Assembly (NCBI GenBank): GCA_946625165.1 | Contig: CAMOSR010000003.1 | Coordinates: forward strand, 1 to 46,463 | Length of the DNA stretch: 46,463 nucleotides | From: an uncultured Bacillota bacterium | GTDB lineage: Bacteria; Bacillota_I; Bacilli_A; RF39; UBA660 | Direction of reading: 5' to 3' | Part shown: piece after piece, positions 15,480-25,814 of the stretch | How the letters are laid out: the number at the start of each line of letters is the position of its first letter | Position numbering within the stretch: the first letter of the stretch is position 1 | Position numbers and translations under genes: made by a program | The notes under the pieces: generated by a model | Database searches by the model: none | What the model saw: only the letters and a program-made list of their open reading frames with translations | What the model was told of the DNA's origin: nothing

Positions 15480-17771
15480 ATGCTTGATAATATTAAAAAT
15501 AGTGACCTGGTAATCACTCCAACTTATATAAAAAATGACATATTAAAAGAAACGTCTGAAAAAAAGGAAATAATAAACTGTAAATTTATGACAATAGAAG
15601 AGTTTAAAAGAAAATCCTTTGAAACATATGATGAACACTCAATTTACTACCTAATGAAAAACTATAATTTAAAATATGATGCAGCCAAGGAATATTTAGA
15701 TAATATCTTTTTAGACTTTAAAGATATAAAACCATATTATGAAAAACTAAAAGAAGAAAAATTACTTGTTAATAATAGATTTTTTAGACCAAATAATATT
15801 ACTGTAATAGGCTACGAACATATTGAAGCTTATTTGTTAAAAGAATTAAATAAATATAATGTAAGATTTATAAAAGAAAAAAAAGAGGACTATATTCACC
15901 AAGTACATGAGTTTGATACCGAAACAGAAGAATTAGTATATACCGCCACAAAAATAATCAAAGACTTAAAAAACATAGACATAAATGATATGTATCTAGT
16001 AATACCAAGTGACGAGTACTTAATAGAACTTTCCAGAATATTTACCCTATTTAACATACCTTTAAATATAAAATCAAATCAAAGCATTTATAGCACAAAA
16101 ACAGCTAGAGATTTTTTAAGTAGTTTAAAAGAAACAAAAAATATAGAAATTTCACTAGAAAAAACACCACAAAACGAAATATATAATCACATAATTGATT
16201 TATTAAATAAATATACCTTTATAAAAAAAATAGATAATACCTTTATAGAAATAATTGAAAGTGAAATCAAAAAAATAAAATTAAAAACAAATAATATTGA
16301 AGGAGCGCTTAAAGTAATTAACTTTAAAGATATCTATGATAAGAATAAATATTATTATATTTTAGGCTTAAATCAAAACCTAATTCCGAAAATTCATGAA
16401 GAAGATGGCCTCATAGATGACAAAACAAAAAAGGCCCTTGGGCTATTCACCTCTGGCCAATTAAATAAGATAGAAAAAGAAAAGACTATAGATATTCTCA
16501 CGCACTATCCTCATGTACACGCGTCATATAAGTTAAAAGATAATTTTAATAGTTATTACCCTTCGTCCATCATATCTGATCTAAACATCGAAGTAATAAA
16601 AGAAAATCAAACTGAGCTTAAATACTCAAATAGCTATAATAAATTACTACTTGGAAGCATGTTAGATGACTATACAAACTATAATGAAGAAGACCAAAGA
16701 ATAGAAATTTTATATCCCAATTACCCTAAACTTCAATATAAAACCTACAATAATGATTATACTGGGGTCGATAAACAAAAAATAAAAGAATATCTAAAAA
16801 GCCATCTGACTCTTTCATATTCAAGTATGAATAATTACTTTTTGTGTCCCTTTAAATTCTACATTCAAAATATATTAAAACTAAACAAAAGTGAAGAAAC
16901 ATTCCCAATACTAATTGGTAATCTTTTTCATCACATTCTTCAAAATCTTTACAGTGAAGGCTTTGATTTAGACACATATTATACAGACTATCTTAAGAAT
17001 AAGTCCCTTACCTCTAAAGAAATGTTTTTTACAGAAAAGCTAAAGAACGTTTTGAAAGAAGATATAAAAGTAATAAATATGCAAGATAGCCACAGCTCGT
17101 TTAAAAATAGACTTACAGAAAAGAAAATAGTGATAGAAAAGAATCAAAACCTCAAAACAACATTTATGGGCATAGTCGATAAGCTTAGTTTTTTAAATAA
17201 TTATGTCGTGATTACCGATTATAAGACTGGTAATATCGAAGCCACGTTAGATAATATTACTGACGGACTTAATCTTCAACTTCCAGCATATATATATTTA
17301 ATCAAAAATGGATATGAAAAAGATAAAAAAATCGTTGGTTTTTATCTTCAAAAATTATTAAATAATATTATCGTAGATGATAAAGAAGATAATAAAAACA
17401 AATTAAAACTAAACGGATATACAATAAATGAGGAGACCATAATCGAAAAAATCGATGATACCTATGAAAATAGTGAAGTTATTAAAGGAATGAAAAAAAC
17501 CAAAAACGGTTTTTACACCTATACCAAACTTATTAAAGATAGTGAAATAGATTTAATAGAAAACATAGTAGATAAAAACATAGATAAAGTAATTAAAGCT
17601 GTAGAAAAAGCCGACTTTAAAATAAATCCTAAAAGATTAAATAACAAATTAATAAGCTGTGAGTACTGTAAATTTAGAGATTTGTGTTACCGCAAAGAAG
17701 AAGATATAACCACACTAACGCCAAAGACATTTAAAGAGATAGTAGGTGATATTGATGACAAACTGGACTAA
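15480..17771 (+). CDS. AddB-like PD-(D/E)XK nuclease subunit
   Basis: A 763-aa protein. The C-terminal third has the RecB-type nuclease motif, MGIVDKLSFLNNYVVITDYKTGN (D...D-Y-K), and an AddB-like iron-sulfur cysteine set: one Cys before it (NNYFLCPFKFYIQN) and three after (CEYCKFRDLCY). These would bind a [4Fe-4S] cluster. The N-terminal region lacks the Walker A motif found in B. subtilis AddB and is much shorter than that protein (about 1160 aa), so this is a reduced AddB-type subunit. It would partner the AddA-like helicase-nuclease, whose gene overlaps its end by 17 nt, to resect double-strand ends for RecA-dependent repair. Confidence 0.8.
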   Translation: MLDNIKNSDLVITPTYIKNDILKETSEKKEIINCKFMTIEEFKRKSFETYDEHSIYYLMKNYNLKYDAAKEYLDNIFLDFKDIKPYYEKLKEEKLLVNNRFFRPNNITVIGYEHIEAYLLKELNKYNVRFIKEKKEDYIHQVHEFDTETEELVYTATKIIKDLKNIDINDMYLVIPSDEYLIELSRIFTLFNIPLNIKSNQSIYSTKTARDFLSSLKETKNIEISLEKTPQNEIYNHIIDLLNKYTFIKKIDNTFIEIIESEIKKIKLKTNNIEGALKVINFKDIYDKNKYYYILGLNQNLIPKIHEEDGLIDDKTKKALGLFTSGQLNKIEKEKTIDILTHYPHVHASYKLKDNFNSYYPSSIISDLNIEVIKENQTELKYSNSYNKLLLGSMLDDYTNYNEEDQRIEILYPNYPKLQYKTYNNDYTGVDKQKIKEYLKSHLTLSYSSMNNYFLCPFKFYIQNILKLNKSEETFPILIGNLFHHILQNLYSEGFDLDTYYTDYLKNKSLTSKEMFFTEKLKNVLKEDIKVINMQDSHSSFKNRLTEKKIVIEKNQNLKTTFMGIVDKLSFLNNYVVITDYKTGNIEATLDNITDGLNLQLPAYIYLIKNGYEKDKKIVGFYLQKLLNNIIVDDKEDNKNKLKLNGYTINEETIIEKIDDTYENSEVIKGMKKTKNGFYTYTKLIKDSEIDLIENIVDKNIDKVIKAVEKADFKINPKRLNNKLISCEYCKFRDLCYRKEEDITTLTPKTFKEIVGDIDDKLD

Positions 17772-20700
17772 AGAACAAACTTCTGCCATAAATGAAAAAG
17801 GCAAAAACATCATAGTATCTGCAGGAGCAGGATCAGGGAAAACCGCTGTTTTAACTGAAAGAGTAGTTACTCATTTAAAAAACAAAATTGGGATTGAACA
17901 TTTGTTGATATTAACTTTTACGAATGCCGCAGCCGCTGAAATGAAAGAACGAATAAGAAAAAAAATAAAAGCTATCCCCGAGTTAAAAGAACAATTAGAT
18001 AAAATAGATACGGCTAGTATTACAACTTTTGACGCTTACGCCCTTTCATTAGTTAAAAAATATAGCCATATTTTAAATATTTCAAGTGACATTAAAATAG
18101 CTGAAAGCTCATTTTTAGACTTAAAAAAAGAAAAAATTTTAACTGAAATATTTAATGAATACTATGAAGAAAAAAACAACTTATTTTTAAAACTTATAGA
18201 TGACTTTTCTTTAAAGGACGATAAAGAAATATTTACTAATATTTTATCTTTAAATAATCAGATTTCCAATTTATATAACAAAAAAGACTATCTAAAAAAA
18301 TACGTAGAGGAAAACTATAAAGATGAAAGAATAAATATTTATTTAGACGAATATCTAAAATATTTAAAAGAAAAGAAAAAAGAAATTAAAAACATTATAG
18401 CTCGCCTAAGCTTATATCAAGATGGCACATATATCGAAAAAATAGAAAATGTTCTGCATTCATTTCTACTGTCAGAAAATTATATAGACATTAAAAATAA
18501 TATTACTACTGAACTTCCAAGATTGCCATCTGGCTCAGATGAAGAATCTAAAACCATAAAAAAAGAATTATCCAAAGTATTAAAAGAATTTGAAGAACTT
18601 ACCAAATATGAAAGCATAGATAAAATAAAAGAAACACTTTTAAAAACACAAGAATACGCCAAAATAATTACAGAAATATTATTAAAATTAGATGAAAGAT
18701 TAGATGACTATAAAAAGCAAAACAACCTATATGAATTTATAGACATTTCTAACATGGCAATAAACCTTTTAAAAGAACACGCAAAAGTTAGAGAAAATCT
18801 AAAAGAAAAATATTATGAAATATTAATCGATGAATATCAGGACACTAATGACCTTCAAGAATTATTTGTCTCTCTAATTGAAAAAAACAACGTCTACATG
18901 GTTGGAGATATAAAACAGTCTATTTATAGATTTAGAAATACAAACCCAAAATTATTCAAAGACAAGTATAATTTATATAGTCAAAACGAAAAAGGATTAA
19001 AGATAGATTTAAATAGAAACTTTAGATCTAGAAATCAAGTGTTATCGAGTATAAATAAATTATTTGACCATATCATGAATGAAGAAATTGGTGGTGCTGA
19101 ATATAGACAAAGCCATAGAATGATTTTTGGAAATAATAGTTACGATAACGTCAGCAAGGAAAATTACGACTTAGAAATATTAAATTATAAAGACGATGAG
19201 AACTATTCCAAAGAAGAAATTGAAATTTTTACTATTGCAAACGACATAAAAAATAAAGTTAATAATGATTATGAAATAATGGACAGTGAAGGAAAACCAA
19301 GAAAAGTAAAATATAAAGACTTTGCCATACTAATGGATAGATCTAGTTCATTTGAAAAGTATAAACAAATATTTGAATACTTAAATATTCCTTTAAACAT
19401 ATACCGAGATAAAGCTATTACCGATTCTAAAGACATATTAATAATTAAAAATTTGTACAAATTAATAATAGATATCCACAGCAAAAACTTTAAAGAAGAT
19501 TTCAAATATGCCTTTATGTCAGTTTCAAGAAGCTTTTTGCTAGAAACAAAAGATAATGAAATATTTGACCATTTAAATGATTTTAAACACACAAATCTGT
19601 ATCAGAAATGTCTAAAACTATCAGAAAATATTTTAGAAATAACTAACTATGACCTTATAAATAAAATCATAAACGAATTTAATCTTTATGAAAAAATAAT
19701 TAAAGACGGTAATATTCATGAACACATAGTTATCATAGATTCATTAAAGAAAATAGCCCAAAATCTGGATGATTTAGGTTATTCACCATTTGAGTTTTTA
19801 GAGTATTTAGAAGAAGTGTTAGAGAAAGGATTAGACATAAAACTTAAAATAAATAAAGGAAGTAGTGATGCCGTTAAGATAATGACTATCCATGCTTCTA
19901 AGGGATTAGAATTTCCGATTTGTTATTATAGTGGATTATCTAAGAAGTTTAACATAGACGATTTAAAAAGCAAATTTTACTTTAACGAAAAATATGGAAT
20001 AATTACCCCTTATATCGATAATGAACCTAAAACCACAATTTTAAAAACCTTATTAAAAAAAGACTACTTAAAAGAAGAAATCTCCGAAAAACTAAGATTA
20101 TTTTATGTTGCCTTAACCAGAGCTAGAGAAAAAATAATCATAGTTACTAGTTTAAATCCCATAAATTTTGACGGAAAAAACGTCATCGATGACAGTATTA
20201 GACTTAAGTATCTCTCATTCAAAGACATCATTGATTCAGCAAGTACCATCTTAGAAGACCATATAAAAAATATCGATAATCAAAAGTTAAATCTGACTAA
20301 AAATTACAATCTTTCAAAAAAACACTTCAACAAAGATAAATTTTTAAAAAGAAATCCTATTAAAATTGAAGAAATAAAACTAGAAACCAAAGAAATTAAA
20401 GATAAACACTTCTCTAAAAACATTCACAAATTAAGAACCGAAAATCAAACAAAGAATGTTAAAGAAGGCCTTCATATGCATGAAATCTTTGAAAACTTTG
20501 ATTTTAAAAATCCCGATTATTCATCATTGACAAGCTTTGAAACATCAAAAGTAAAAGCTTTTATTAATACTAATATTTTGGAAAAAGCAAAAGATATATA
20601 TAAGGAATACGAATTTATATATGAATATAATGATATCAAATATCATGGAATTATAGACTTGCTTTTAATAAAAGATAACGAAAATATAATAATTGATTAT

Positions 20701-20835
20701 AAATTAAAAGATATTCAAGATGAAGAATATATAAAACAGTTAAATGGATATAAAAAATATATAGAAGACATAACTAATAAAGAAACAAAAATATATTTGT
20801 ACTCAATATTAGACGAAAAGTTAACTCAAATATAA
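17755..20835 (+). CDS. addA: AddA-like helicase-nuclease
   Basis: A 1026-aa UvrD/RecB-family protein. Helicase motifs are complete: SAGAGSGKTAVLTERV (Walker A, about residues 22-37), LTFTNAAAAEMKERI (Ia), IDEYQDTND (II), VGDIKQSIYRFR (III), LNRNFRSR (IV), MTIHASKGLEFPI (V) and LFYVALTRAREK (VI). The C-terminal nuclease domain shows IIDLLLIKDNENIIIDYKLKD followed by QLNGYKKYI. I chose the ATG at 17755 (MTNWTKEQ), which has AGGTGAT upstream, over the track's GTG at 17746. It overlaps the AddB-like gene by 17 nt, which suggests coupled translation. Length is a little below the family's ~1200. Confidence 0.92.
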   Translation: MTNWTKEQTSAINEKGKNIIVSAGAGSGKTAVLTERVVTHLKNKIGIEHLLILTFTNAAAAEMKERIRKKIKAIPELKEQLDKIDTASITTFDAYALSLVKKYSHILNISSDIKIAESSFLDLKKEKILTEIFNEYYEEKNNLFLKLIDDFSLKDDKEIFTNILSLNNQISNLYNKKDYLKKYVEENYKDERINIYLDEYLKYLKEKKKEIKNIIARLSLYQDGTYIEKIENVLHSFLLSENYIDIKNNITTELPRLPSGSDEESKTIKKELSKVLKEFEELTKYESIDKIKETLLKTQEYAKIITEILLKLDERLDDYKKQNNLYEFIDISNMAINLLKEHAKVRENLKEKYYEILIDEYQDTNDLQELFVSLIEKNNVYMVGDIKQSIYRFRNTNPKLFKDKYNLYSQNEKGLKIDLNRNFRSRNQVLSSINKLFDHIMNEEIGGAEYRQSHRMIFGNNSYDNVSKENYDLEILNYKDDENYSKEEIEIFTIANDIKNKVNNDYEIMDSEGKPRKVKYKDFAILMDRSSSFEKYKQIFEYLNIPLNIYRDKAITDSKDILIIKNLYKLIIDIHSKNFKEDFKYAFMSVSRSFLLETKDNEIFDHLNDFKHTNLYQKCLKLSENILEITNYDLINKIINEFNLYEKIIKDGNIHEHIVIIDSLKKIAQNLDDLGYSPFEFLEYLEEVLEKGLDIKLKINKGSSDAVKIMTIHASKGLEFPICYYSGLSKKFNIDDLKSKFYFNEKYGIITPYIDNEPKTTILKTLLKKDYLKEEISEKLRLFYVALTRAREKIIIVTSLNPINFDGKNVIDDSIRLKYLSFKDIIDSASTILEDHIKNIDNQKLNLTKNYNLSKKHFNKDKFLKRNPIKIEEIKLETKEIKDKHFSKNIHKLRTENQTKNVKEGLHMHEIFENFDFKNPDYSSLTSFETSKVKAFINTNILEKAKDIYKEYEFIYEYNDIKYHGIIDLLLIKDNENIIIDYKLKDIQDEEYIKQLNGYKKYIEDITNKETKIYLYSILDEKLTQI

Positions 20836-20847
20836 AGGACAATTATT

Positions 20848-20996
20848 ATGAAACTTTTTATAGACAACTTATCAAGTAATGATAAGTTTGATAAGTCAAT
20901 AATAATTACTTTAGTGAAATATTAAAAACCTTAGAAAATTTTAAAAAAATGAATAAAACAATAAATATGCTTTTTCCTGTGTTTAAATTTGAATAA
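20848..20996 (+). pseudogene. Possible small gene with a one-base frameshift
   Basis: After a weak AAAGGA, an ORF starts MKLFIDNLSSNDKFDKS and ends after 25 codons. The frame shifted by one continues without break as NNYFSEILKTLENFKK...MLFPVFKFE to a stop at 20996. The whole is 149 nt, one short of 50 codons. The base change would lie in the AATAATAAT run near 20899-20907. It could be a genuine broken ~49-aa gene at the end of the addAB operon, or chance in AT-rich DNA. Confidence 0.3.
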
Positions 20997-21018
20997 AACA
21001 AATTATATATGATATAAT
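20989..21018 (+). promoter_or_regulatory. Promoter of the SPFH/zinc-ribbon operon
   Basis: TTGAAT, 18 nt, TATAAT, followed by a short leader and AGGAGGT. Confidence 0.6.
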
Positions 21019-21046
21019 TAAAAAGGAAATACAAGGAGGTAATGAT

Positions 21047-22162
21047 ATGGGATTAATTAGATCCGCAGTAAAAGCCATTGGTGGTGAATTACACGATCAA
21101 TGGAAAGATTTTATAAAGTGTGAAGACATGGACATGAACACTTTAATGGTTAAAAAAACCACACCTAATGGAGTTATTTCGAAAGGAAGTGGTATAATTG
21201 TCGCACCAGGACAAATTGCAGTTATTTATGATCAAGGAAAAATTTTGGATGCAACTGCTGAAGAAGGAGTATATACATTTGATTCAGAAACTTCACCATC
21301 ATTTTTCTCTGGAGATTTTGGGACAGTATTTAAGGACATGTGGACTAGGTTTACCTATAATGGTGCTGCCGCTAAAGATCAAGCAGTATTCTTTATAAAC
21401 GCTAAAGAAATACTAGATAACAAATTTGGCACACCAGCACCTATACCATTTGAAGACTACTCACATGCTATTCCAAATCAAATGACAGGTGAAATGGCAC
21501 CAATGAGATTAGACATTAAATGTTTTGGAAAATACATATACAAAATATCTGATCCTGCAGAATTTATGAGGACATATGCCGGAACAGCTGCTATAGTTAC
21601 AAAAGAAGAAATCAATGAACAGATGAGAAGCGAAGTAATAGCTACACTTCAAGGAGTTATTAACGCCCTTGGTAATAGTGAAAATAAAGTTCGTGCTTTA
21701 GAACTTCCAAGTCAAACTGACAAAATGAAAAGTTTAATGGAAGAAAAAGTATACGATGAACAAATTAGAAAAAGAGGGATTCAAATTGTTTCTTTCTTGA
21801 TTGAATCTGTTACCCTAACTGATGAATCAAATAAGAAAATCGATGAGTATGAACACAATTCTAATAATAGAATGCAACAAGGTAGAGTTCTTGATGTTAT
21901 GGAAGCAGCTGCTAAAAACGAAGGTGGAGCAGCTAACGGATTCATGGGCTTAGGTATGATGAATATGACTAGTGGCGGATTAACAGGAGGAGTTATGCAA
22001 AATGCCTTTAACGATAATGGTCAAATACCACAAGCCTTAAAGCCAGAAAAACCGGAAACTGCCGAAGAACCAAAAGAAGAAAAAACACATTTTTGTTCTA
22101 ATTGTGGAGCAAAAGTTGGTGAAGTAAATTTTTGCCCAAATTGCGGAAATAAAATCGCATAA
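21047..22162 (+). CDS. SPFH-domain protein with C-terminal zinc ribbons (YdjI-like)
   Basis: A 371-aa protein without an N-terminal membrane span. Residues ~30-270 form an SPFH/virion-core-like domain (GSGIIVAPGQIAVIYDQGKI; DIKCFGKYIYKISDPAEFM; IQIVSFLIESVTLTDES). A linker rich in Gly/Met and Pro/Glu follows, ending in a double-CxxC zinc ribbon (HFCSNCGAKVGEVNFCPNCGNKI). It resembles B. subtilis YdjI, a raft-type membrane scaffold that helps recruit PspA under membrane stress. It is the first gene of a three-gene operon whose other products also end in zinc ribbons. The role here is inferred; no PspA gene is seen nearby. Confidence 0.8.
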   Translation: MGLIRSAVKAIGGELHDQWKDFIKCEDMDMNTLMVKKTTPNGVISKGSGIIVAPGQIAVIYDQGKILDATAEEGVYTFDSETSPSFFSGDFGTVFKDMWTRFTYNGAAAKDQAVFFINAKEILDNKFGTPAPIPFEDYSHAIPNQMTGEMAPMRLDIKCFGKYIYKISDPAEFMRTYAGTAAIVTKEEINEQMRSEVIATLQGVINALGNSENKVRALELPSQTDKMKSLMEEKVYDEQIRKRGIQIVSFLIESVTLTDESNKKIDEYEHNSNNRMQQGRVLDVMEAAAKNEGGAANGFMGLGMMNMTSGGLTGGVMQNAFNDNGQIPQALKPEKPETAEEPKEEKTHFCSNCGAKVGEVNFCPNCGNKIA

Positions 22163-22171
22163 GGATACTAC

Positions 22172-23032
22172 ATGAAAAAGAAATTCTTAATATTAATATT
22201 AACTATAATTTCTTTATTCGCTTGCCTAAATTTTAATGCACCATTAGGAGTCAAAGCCGATTCAGGTTTTGATTCCAGTTACGATAGTGGAGGAAGTTGG
22301 GATTCTGGATCAGACTGGGGATCGAGTTCAAGTGACTGGGGTTCTAGTAGTTACAGTTCTGATAGCTATAGTGGTGAATTTACAATCATAGATTTTGTAA
22401 TATTTATGATAATAATAGTAATAATTATCATAGTAGTTGCTAGAGCTAGTAATGCCAGTGGTATAATCCAAAGCTCAATAACCCTAGATCATAGTAAAGA
22501 ATTATCAGACGATAAAGTTAAAGAATATATCAAAGACTTTGAAAGAATACCATTCCTAAGAGAAAGATATGATGAATATTTAAAAATTCAAGAAGATTGG
22601 ATGAACTTTGATTATGACGATTTAAGAACCCATTTAACTGATGAATTATATAATCAATATGAAATGCAGTTGGATACCCTAAAAACTAAAAATCAAAAGA
22701 ACATTATGAAAAACTTTAATTATAGAGATTCTATGATTACTGCCATTTCAAAAGAAAACAAGCAAATAACTGTAACTATAGAATTAGTAGTAACATTTAT
22801 AGATTATATTGAGCAAAATGGTAGGGCAGTCAGAGGAAGCATTAATATTCCAATCACGCAGCACTATGAACTAACATTTGTCTTAACAGAAACTAAATTA
22901 AACAATTGTCCAAATTGCGGTGCAGAATTAAATAAAGACTCAAGTCAAAAATGTGAATACTGTGGCAGCATTATCTCAAGAGTTGGTAATAAATCAGTAT
23001 TAAGTAAAAAGGAGAGTTTAAAACAAAGATGA
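22172..23032 (+). CDS. Exported/membrane Tim44-like protein with zinc ribbon
   Basis: A 286-aa protein. A signal-like segment (residues 3-22, ILILTIISLFACLNF) is followed by a Ser/Gly/Asp/Trp-rich repeat region (SGSDWGSSSSDWGSS). A second membrane span (about 70-92, FVIFMIIIVIIIIVVA) comes next, then a cytoplasmic Tim44-like alpha/beta domain (about 110-240). A C-terminal CxxC...CxxC zinc ribbon ends the domain part (CPNCGAELNKDSSQKCEYCGS). The topology puts the Ser/Gly-rich loop outside and the Tim44-like and zinc domains inside. It lies 9 nt after the SPFH gene and its stop overlaps the next start (ATGA). It probably works with the SPFH protein in a membrane scaffold. Confidence 0.72.
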   Translation: MKKKFLILILTIISLFACLNFNAPLGVKADSGFDSSYDSGGSWDSGSDWGSSSSDWGSSSYSSDSYSGEFTIIDFVIFMIIIVIIIIVVARASNASGIIQSSITLDHSKELSDDKVKEYIKDFERIPFLRERYDEYLKIQEDWMNFDYDDLRTHLTDELYNQYEMQLDTLKTKNQKNIMKNFNYRDSMITAISKENKQITVTIELVVTFIDYIEQNGRAVRGSINIPITQHYELTFVLTETKLNNCPNCGAELNKDSSQKCEYCGSIISRVGNKSVLSKKESLKQR

Positions 23033-23565
23033 GTATAGAAGACTTATTAAAAGTAGATAACACCTTTTCCGAAAGTAGTTTTATTGCTAAAGCTGATAAT
23101 ACATTTATCATGCTATTGACTGCGATAATGACAGGAAATATGCCTAGAGTGAAGCATAAAATAAGTGAAGACTTATACAATAAATATTCAAAAATTGTAG
23201 AACAGTTGAACTCAAAAAATCAAAGGCAAATGTATGATGAATTAAATGTCAAATCTACAGAAATTATAGGAATAGAAAAAGATGAAAAAAATTATTTAAT
23301 TAAAGTAAAACTAACATCTAGATATATGGATTATATTATGGATAAAACAACATTAAACTTAATATCAGGGAATAATAGGGGAAGAGTTGAAAAAGTAAAC
23401 TTCTTAACATTTAAAAAAACAAAAGAATTTAAAGAAGAGTCCATAGCTAGAAAGTGTCCAGGATGTGGAGCCAATATAGATGCAAATAATACAGGAATTT
23501 GCGAGTATTGCGGAACGTCTTATGACACTTATCACTATGATTGGATTTTGACAGACATAAATTAG
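23029..23565 (+). CDS. Soluble Tim44-like zinc-ribbon protein
   Basis: A 178-aa protein that is a membrane-less relative of the preceding product. The same Tim44-like core is seen (KHKISEDLYNKYSKIVEQLNSKNQRQMYDELN, matching LTDELYNQYEMQL...KNQKNIMKNFN upstream), followed by a CxxC pair (KCPGCGANIDANNTGICEYCGTSYD). The start overlaps the previous stop as ATGA, so translation is coupled. The two genes look like an ancient tandem duplication in which this copy lost its membrane part. Function unknown; probably the same scaffold or complex. Confidence 0.68.
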   Translation: MSIEDLLKVDNTFSESSFIAKADNTFIMLLTAIMTGNMPRVKHKISEDLYNKYSKIVEQLNSKNQRQMYDELNVKSTEIIGIEKDEKNYLIKVKLTSRYMDYIMDKTTLNLISGNNRGRVEKVNFLTFKKTKEFKEESIARKCPGCGANIDANNTGICEYCGTSYDTYHYDWILTDIN

Positions 23566-23585
23566 ACGCATAAATGCGTCTTTTA
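23565..23585 (+). terminator. Terminator of the SPFH operon
   Basis: GACGCA-TAAA-TGCGTC followed by TTTT, starting on the last base of the stop codon. Confidence 0.75.
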
Positions 23586-23612
23586 ATATTTAAAACAAAA
23601 GTAAGAACACCG

Positions 23613-23638
23613 AAAAAAAAGAAGCAAAGCCTCTTTTA
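23613..23638 (-). terminator. clpB terminator
   Basis: Minus strand AAGAGGC-TTT-GCTTCTT followed by T6, overlapping the clpB stop codon. Confidence 0.75.
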
Positions 23639-25759
23639 AATCTTAACCATCTTAGCGGTAAATTGATCACCCAAAACATCGATAAGTACTGTAGAATTAA
23701 ACTTAACTTCTTCACTAATAATTGCTTTGGCAATAAGCGTTTCGATATTTCTACTAACAAATCTCTTAATAGGTCTAGCTCCATATTTTTCATCATAAGC
23801 TTCATCAATAATATATTTTTTAGCTTTATCTGTAAGAACAATTTTAATTTTTTTATCACTAAGTCTATCATTAATTTCACCTATAATTTTATCAAGTATT
23901 TCATAAACTACCTCTTTAGAAAGACTGTTAAATATGATAATCTCATCAATACGGTTTATAAATTCAGGCTTAAAAGTACTTCTAAGCTCACTCATAACCT
24001 TTTCATGACTATCACCTACATTATCTAATATATAATCACTACCCAAATTAGAAGTCATAATTATAATCGTATTTTTAAAATCAACTGTTCTACCTTGAGA
24101 ATCAGTAATTCTACCATCATCAAGTATTTGAAGAAGTATATTAAATACATCCTTATGCGCCTTTTCAATCTCATCAAATAAAACTATACTATATGGGTTT
24201 CTACGGACAGCCTCTGTAAGCTGGCCACCATCGTCATAACCGACATATCCTGGAGGAGAACCGATAAGTCTAGCTACAGAATGACTTTCCATATATTCAC
24301 TCATGTCAATTCTAATCATATGTCTTTCATCATCAAATAGCTCATAAGCAAGAGATTTGGCCACCTCAGTTTTACCAACTCCTGTAGGGCCTAAGAATAT
24401 AAACGAACCAATAGGCCTATTTGGATCTTTAATACCAGCTCTAGCTCTTATAATAGCTTCACTTACCAAATGCAAAGCATTCCCTTGCCCCTTAACTCTT
24501 TTGCCTAAATTTTCCTCTAAATGAAGTAGCTTTTCCCTTTCAGTTCCAACCAATTTACTTATAGGGATATTAGTCCATTTAGATATAATTGCTGCAATAG
24601 ACTCATCATCAACAACATCACTTAATATCGCATTTTCATCTTCCTTTTTAATTTCATTAAGTTCTTTTTCTAAAGAAGGAATAGTACCATGTTTAAGTCT
24701 AGCAATAGTTTCATAATCATATTTAGATTCAGCATATTCAAGCTCAGTATTAGCTTTTTCAAGTTCTTCTTTTTTCTTATTTATTTCTAAATTAATTTTC
24801 TTCTCATTTTCCCAAGATGTGCGAAGCTCATTTTCTTTAGTTTTAAGTTCAGAAAGCTTTTCATCAATTTCTGAGATTCTATTTTTAGAAAAATCATCTT
24901 TTTCTTTTTTTAATGCCTGTTTTTCAACTTCAAGCTGCATAATTTCTCTAGTTAAATTATCTATAGAAGTAGGTACAGATTCTAATTGAACCTTAATAGT
25001 TGCACAAGCTTCATCAACTAAATCAATAGCCTTATCGGGTAAAAATCTATCAGTAATATATCTATCAGATAAAGTAGCAGCAGCCACAAGCGCTTTATCC
25101 TTAATAGTCACACCATGATAAACCTCAAAACGTGATTTTAAGCCACGAAGTATTGTAATTGTGTCAATTACATTAGGCTCTGATACTAAAACTTTTTGGA
25201 AACGCCTTTCCAATGCGCCGTCTTTTTCGATATACTTTCTGTATTCATTTAAGGTAGTAGCACCGATACAGTGAATTTCACCACGGGCAAGCATTGGCTT
25301 AAGCATATTACCAGCATCCATTGCTCCTTCAATAGCACCAGCTCCAACAATCATGTGAATTTCATCGATAAACATAATTATTTCACCATCAGACTCTTTA
25401 ACCTCTTTTAAAACAGCCTTAAGCCTATCTTCAAACTCACCTCTATATTTAGCACCAGCGATTAAGGCGCCCATATCAAGTTCCCAAACAGTTTTATCTT
25501 TTAAACTATTCGGAACATCACCTTTAACAATTCTTTGAGCAAGACCCTCAACAATAGCAGTTTTACCAACACCAGGCTCACCAATTAAAACAGGGTTATT
25601 TTTAGTTTTTCTAGATAAAATTCTACTAATAGAGCGTATTTCTTCATCGCGGCCTATTACAGGATCTACCTTTCCGTCCTTAACGCTTTTTGTAATATCT
25701 CTACCGTATTTTTCTAAAGGATTTTGAAGACCTTCTTGATATTCTTTTTCTGGATTCAT
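23636..25759 (-). CDS. clpB: ClpB-type disaggregase lacking the N-terminal domain
   Basis: A 707-aa AAA+ chaperone that extracts polypeptides from aggregates together with DnaK. The first ATPase module begins at once ([30 protein letters not shown]), with Walker A GEPGVGKT and Walker [11 protein letters not shown] coiled-coil middle domain (about 265-390, [20 protein letters not shown]) marks it as ClpB rather than ClpA/ClpC. Module two has GPTGVGKTE and [10 protein letters not shown]. The usual ~140-residue N-domain is absent; the ATG has a good GGAGG, so this is the real start. It resembles the short ClpB isoform made in E. coli by internal initiation. Heat-shock control by CIRCE is indicated. 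Confidence 0.93.
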   Translation of the reverse strand: MNPEKEYQEGLQNPLEKYGRDITKSVKDGKVDPVIGRDEEIRSISRILSRKTKNNPVLIGEPGVGKTAIVEGLAQRIVKGDVPNSLKDKTVWELDMGALIAGAKYRGEFEDRLKAVLKEVKESDGEIIMFIDEIHMIVGAGAIEGAMDAGNMLKPMLARGEIHCIGATTLNEYRKYIEKDGALERRFQKVLVSEPNVIDTITILRGLKSRFEVYHGVTIKDKALVAAATLSDRYITDRFLPDKAIDLVDEACATIKVQLESVPTSIDNLTREIMQLEVEKQALKKEKDDFSKNRISEIDEKLSELKTKENELRTSWENEKKINLEINKKKEELEKANTELEYAESKYDYETIARLKHGTIPSLEKELNEIKKEDENAILSDVVDDESIAAIISKWTNIPISKLVGTEREKLLHLEENLGKRVKGQGNALHLVSEAIIRARAGIKDPNRPIGSFIFLGPTGVGKTEVAKSLAYELFDDERHMIRIDMSEYMESHSVARLIGSPPGYVGYDDGGQLTEAVRRNPYSIVLFDEIEKAHKDVFNILLQILDDGRITDSQGRTVDFKNTIIIMTSNLGSDYILDNVGDSHEKVMSELRSTFKPEFINRIDEIIIFNSLSKEVVYEILDKIIGEINDRLSDKKIKIVLTDKAKKYIIDEAYDEKYGARPIKRFVSRNIETLIAKAIISEEVKFNSTVLIDVLGDQFTAKMVKI

Positions 25760-25785
25760 ATTTATACCTCCATTTCTTCTATATA

Positions 25786-25814
25786 ACTATAGCACACTCT
25801 TTAGCACTTGTCAA
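25786..25814 (-). promoter_or_regulatory. clpB promoter
   Basis: Minus strand TTGACA, 17 nt, TATAGT. The -35 lies inside the CIRCE element, so a bound repressor would block polymerase. Confidence 0.8.

Noticed and set aside
23663-24028. Plus-strand ORF of 121 aa inside clpB
   Set aside because: Shadow of clpB, with low-complexity Asn/Phe/Ile composition and no Shine-Dalgarno.
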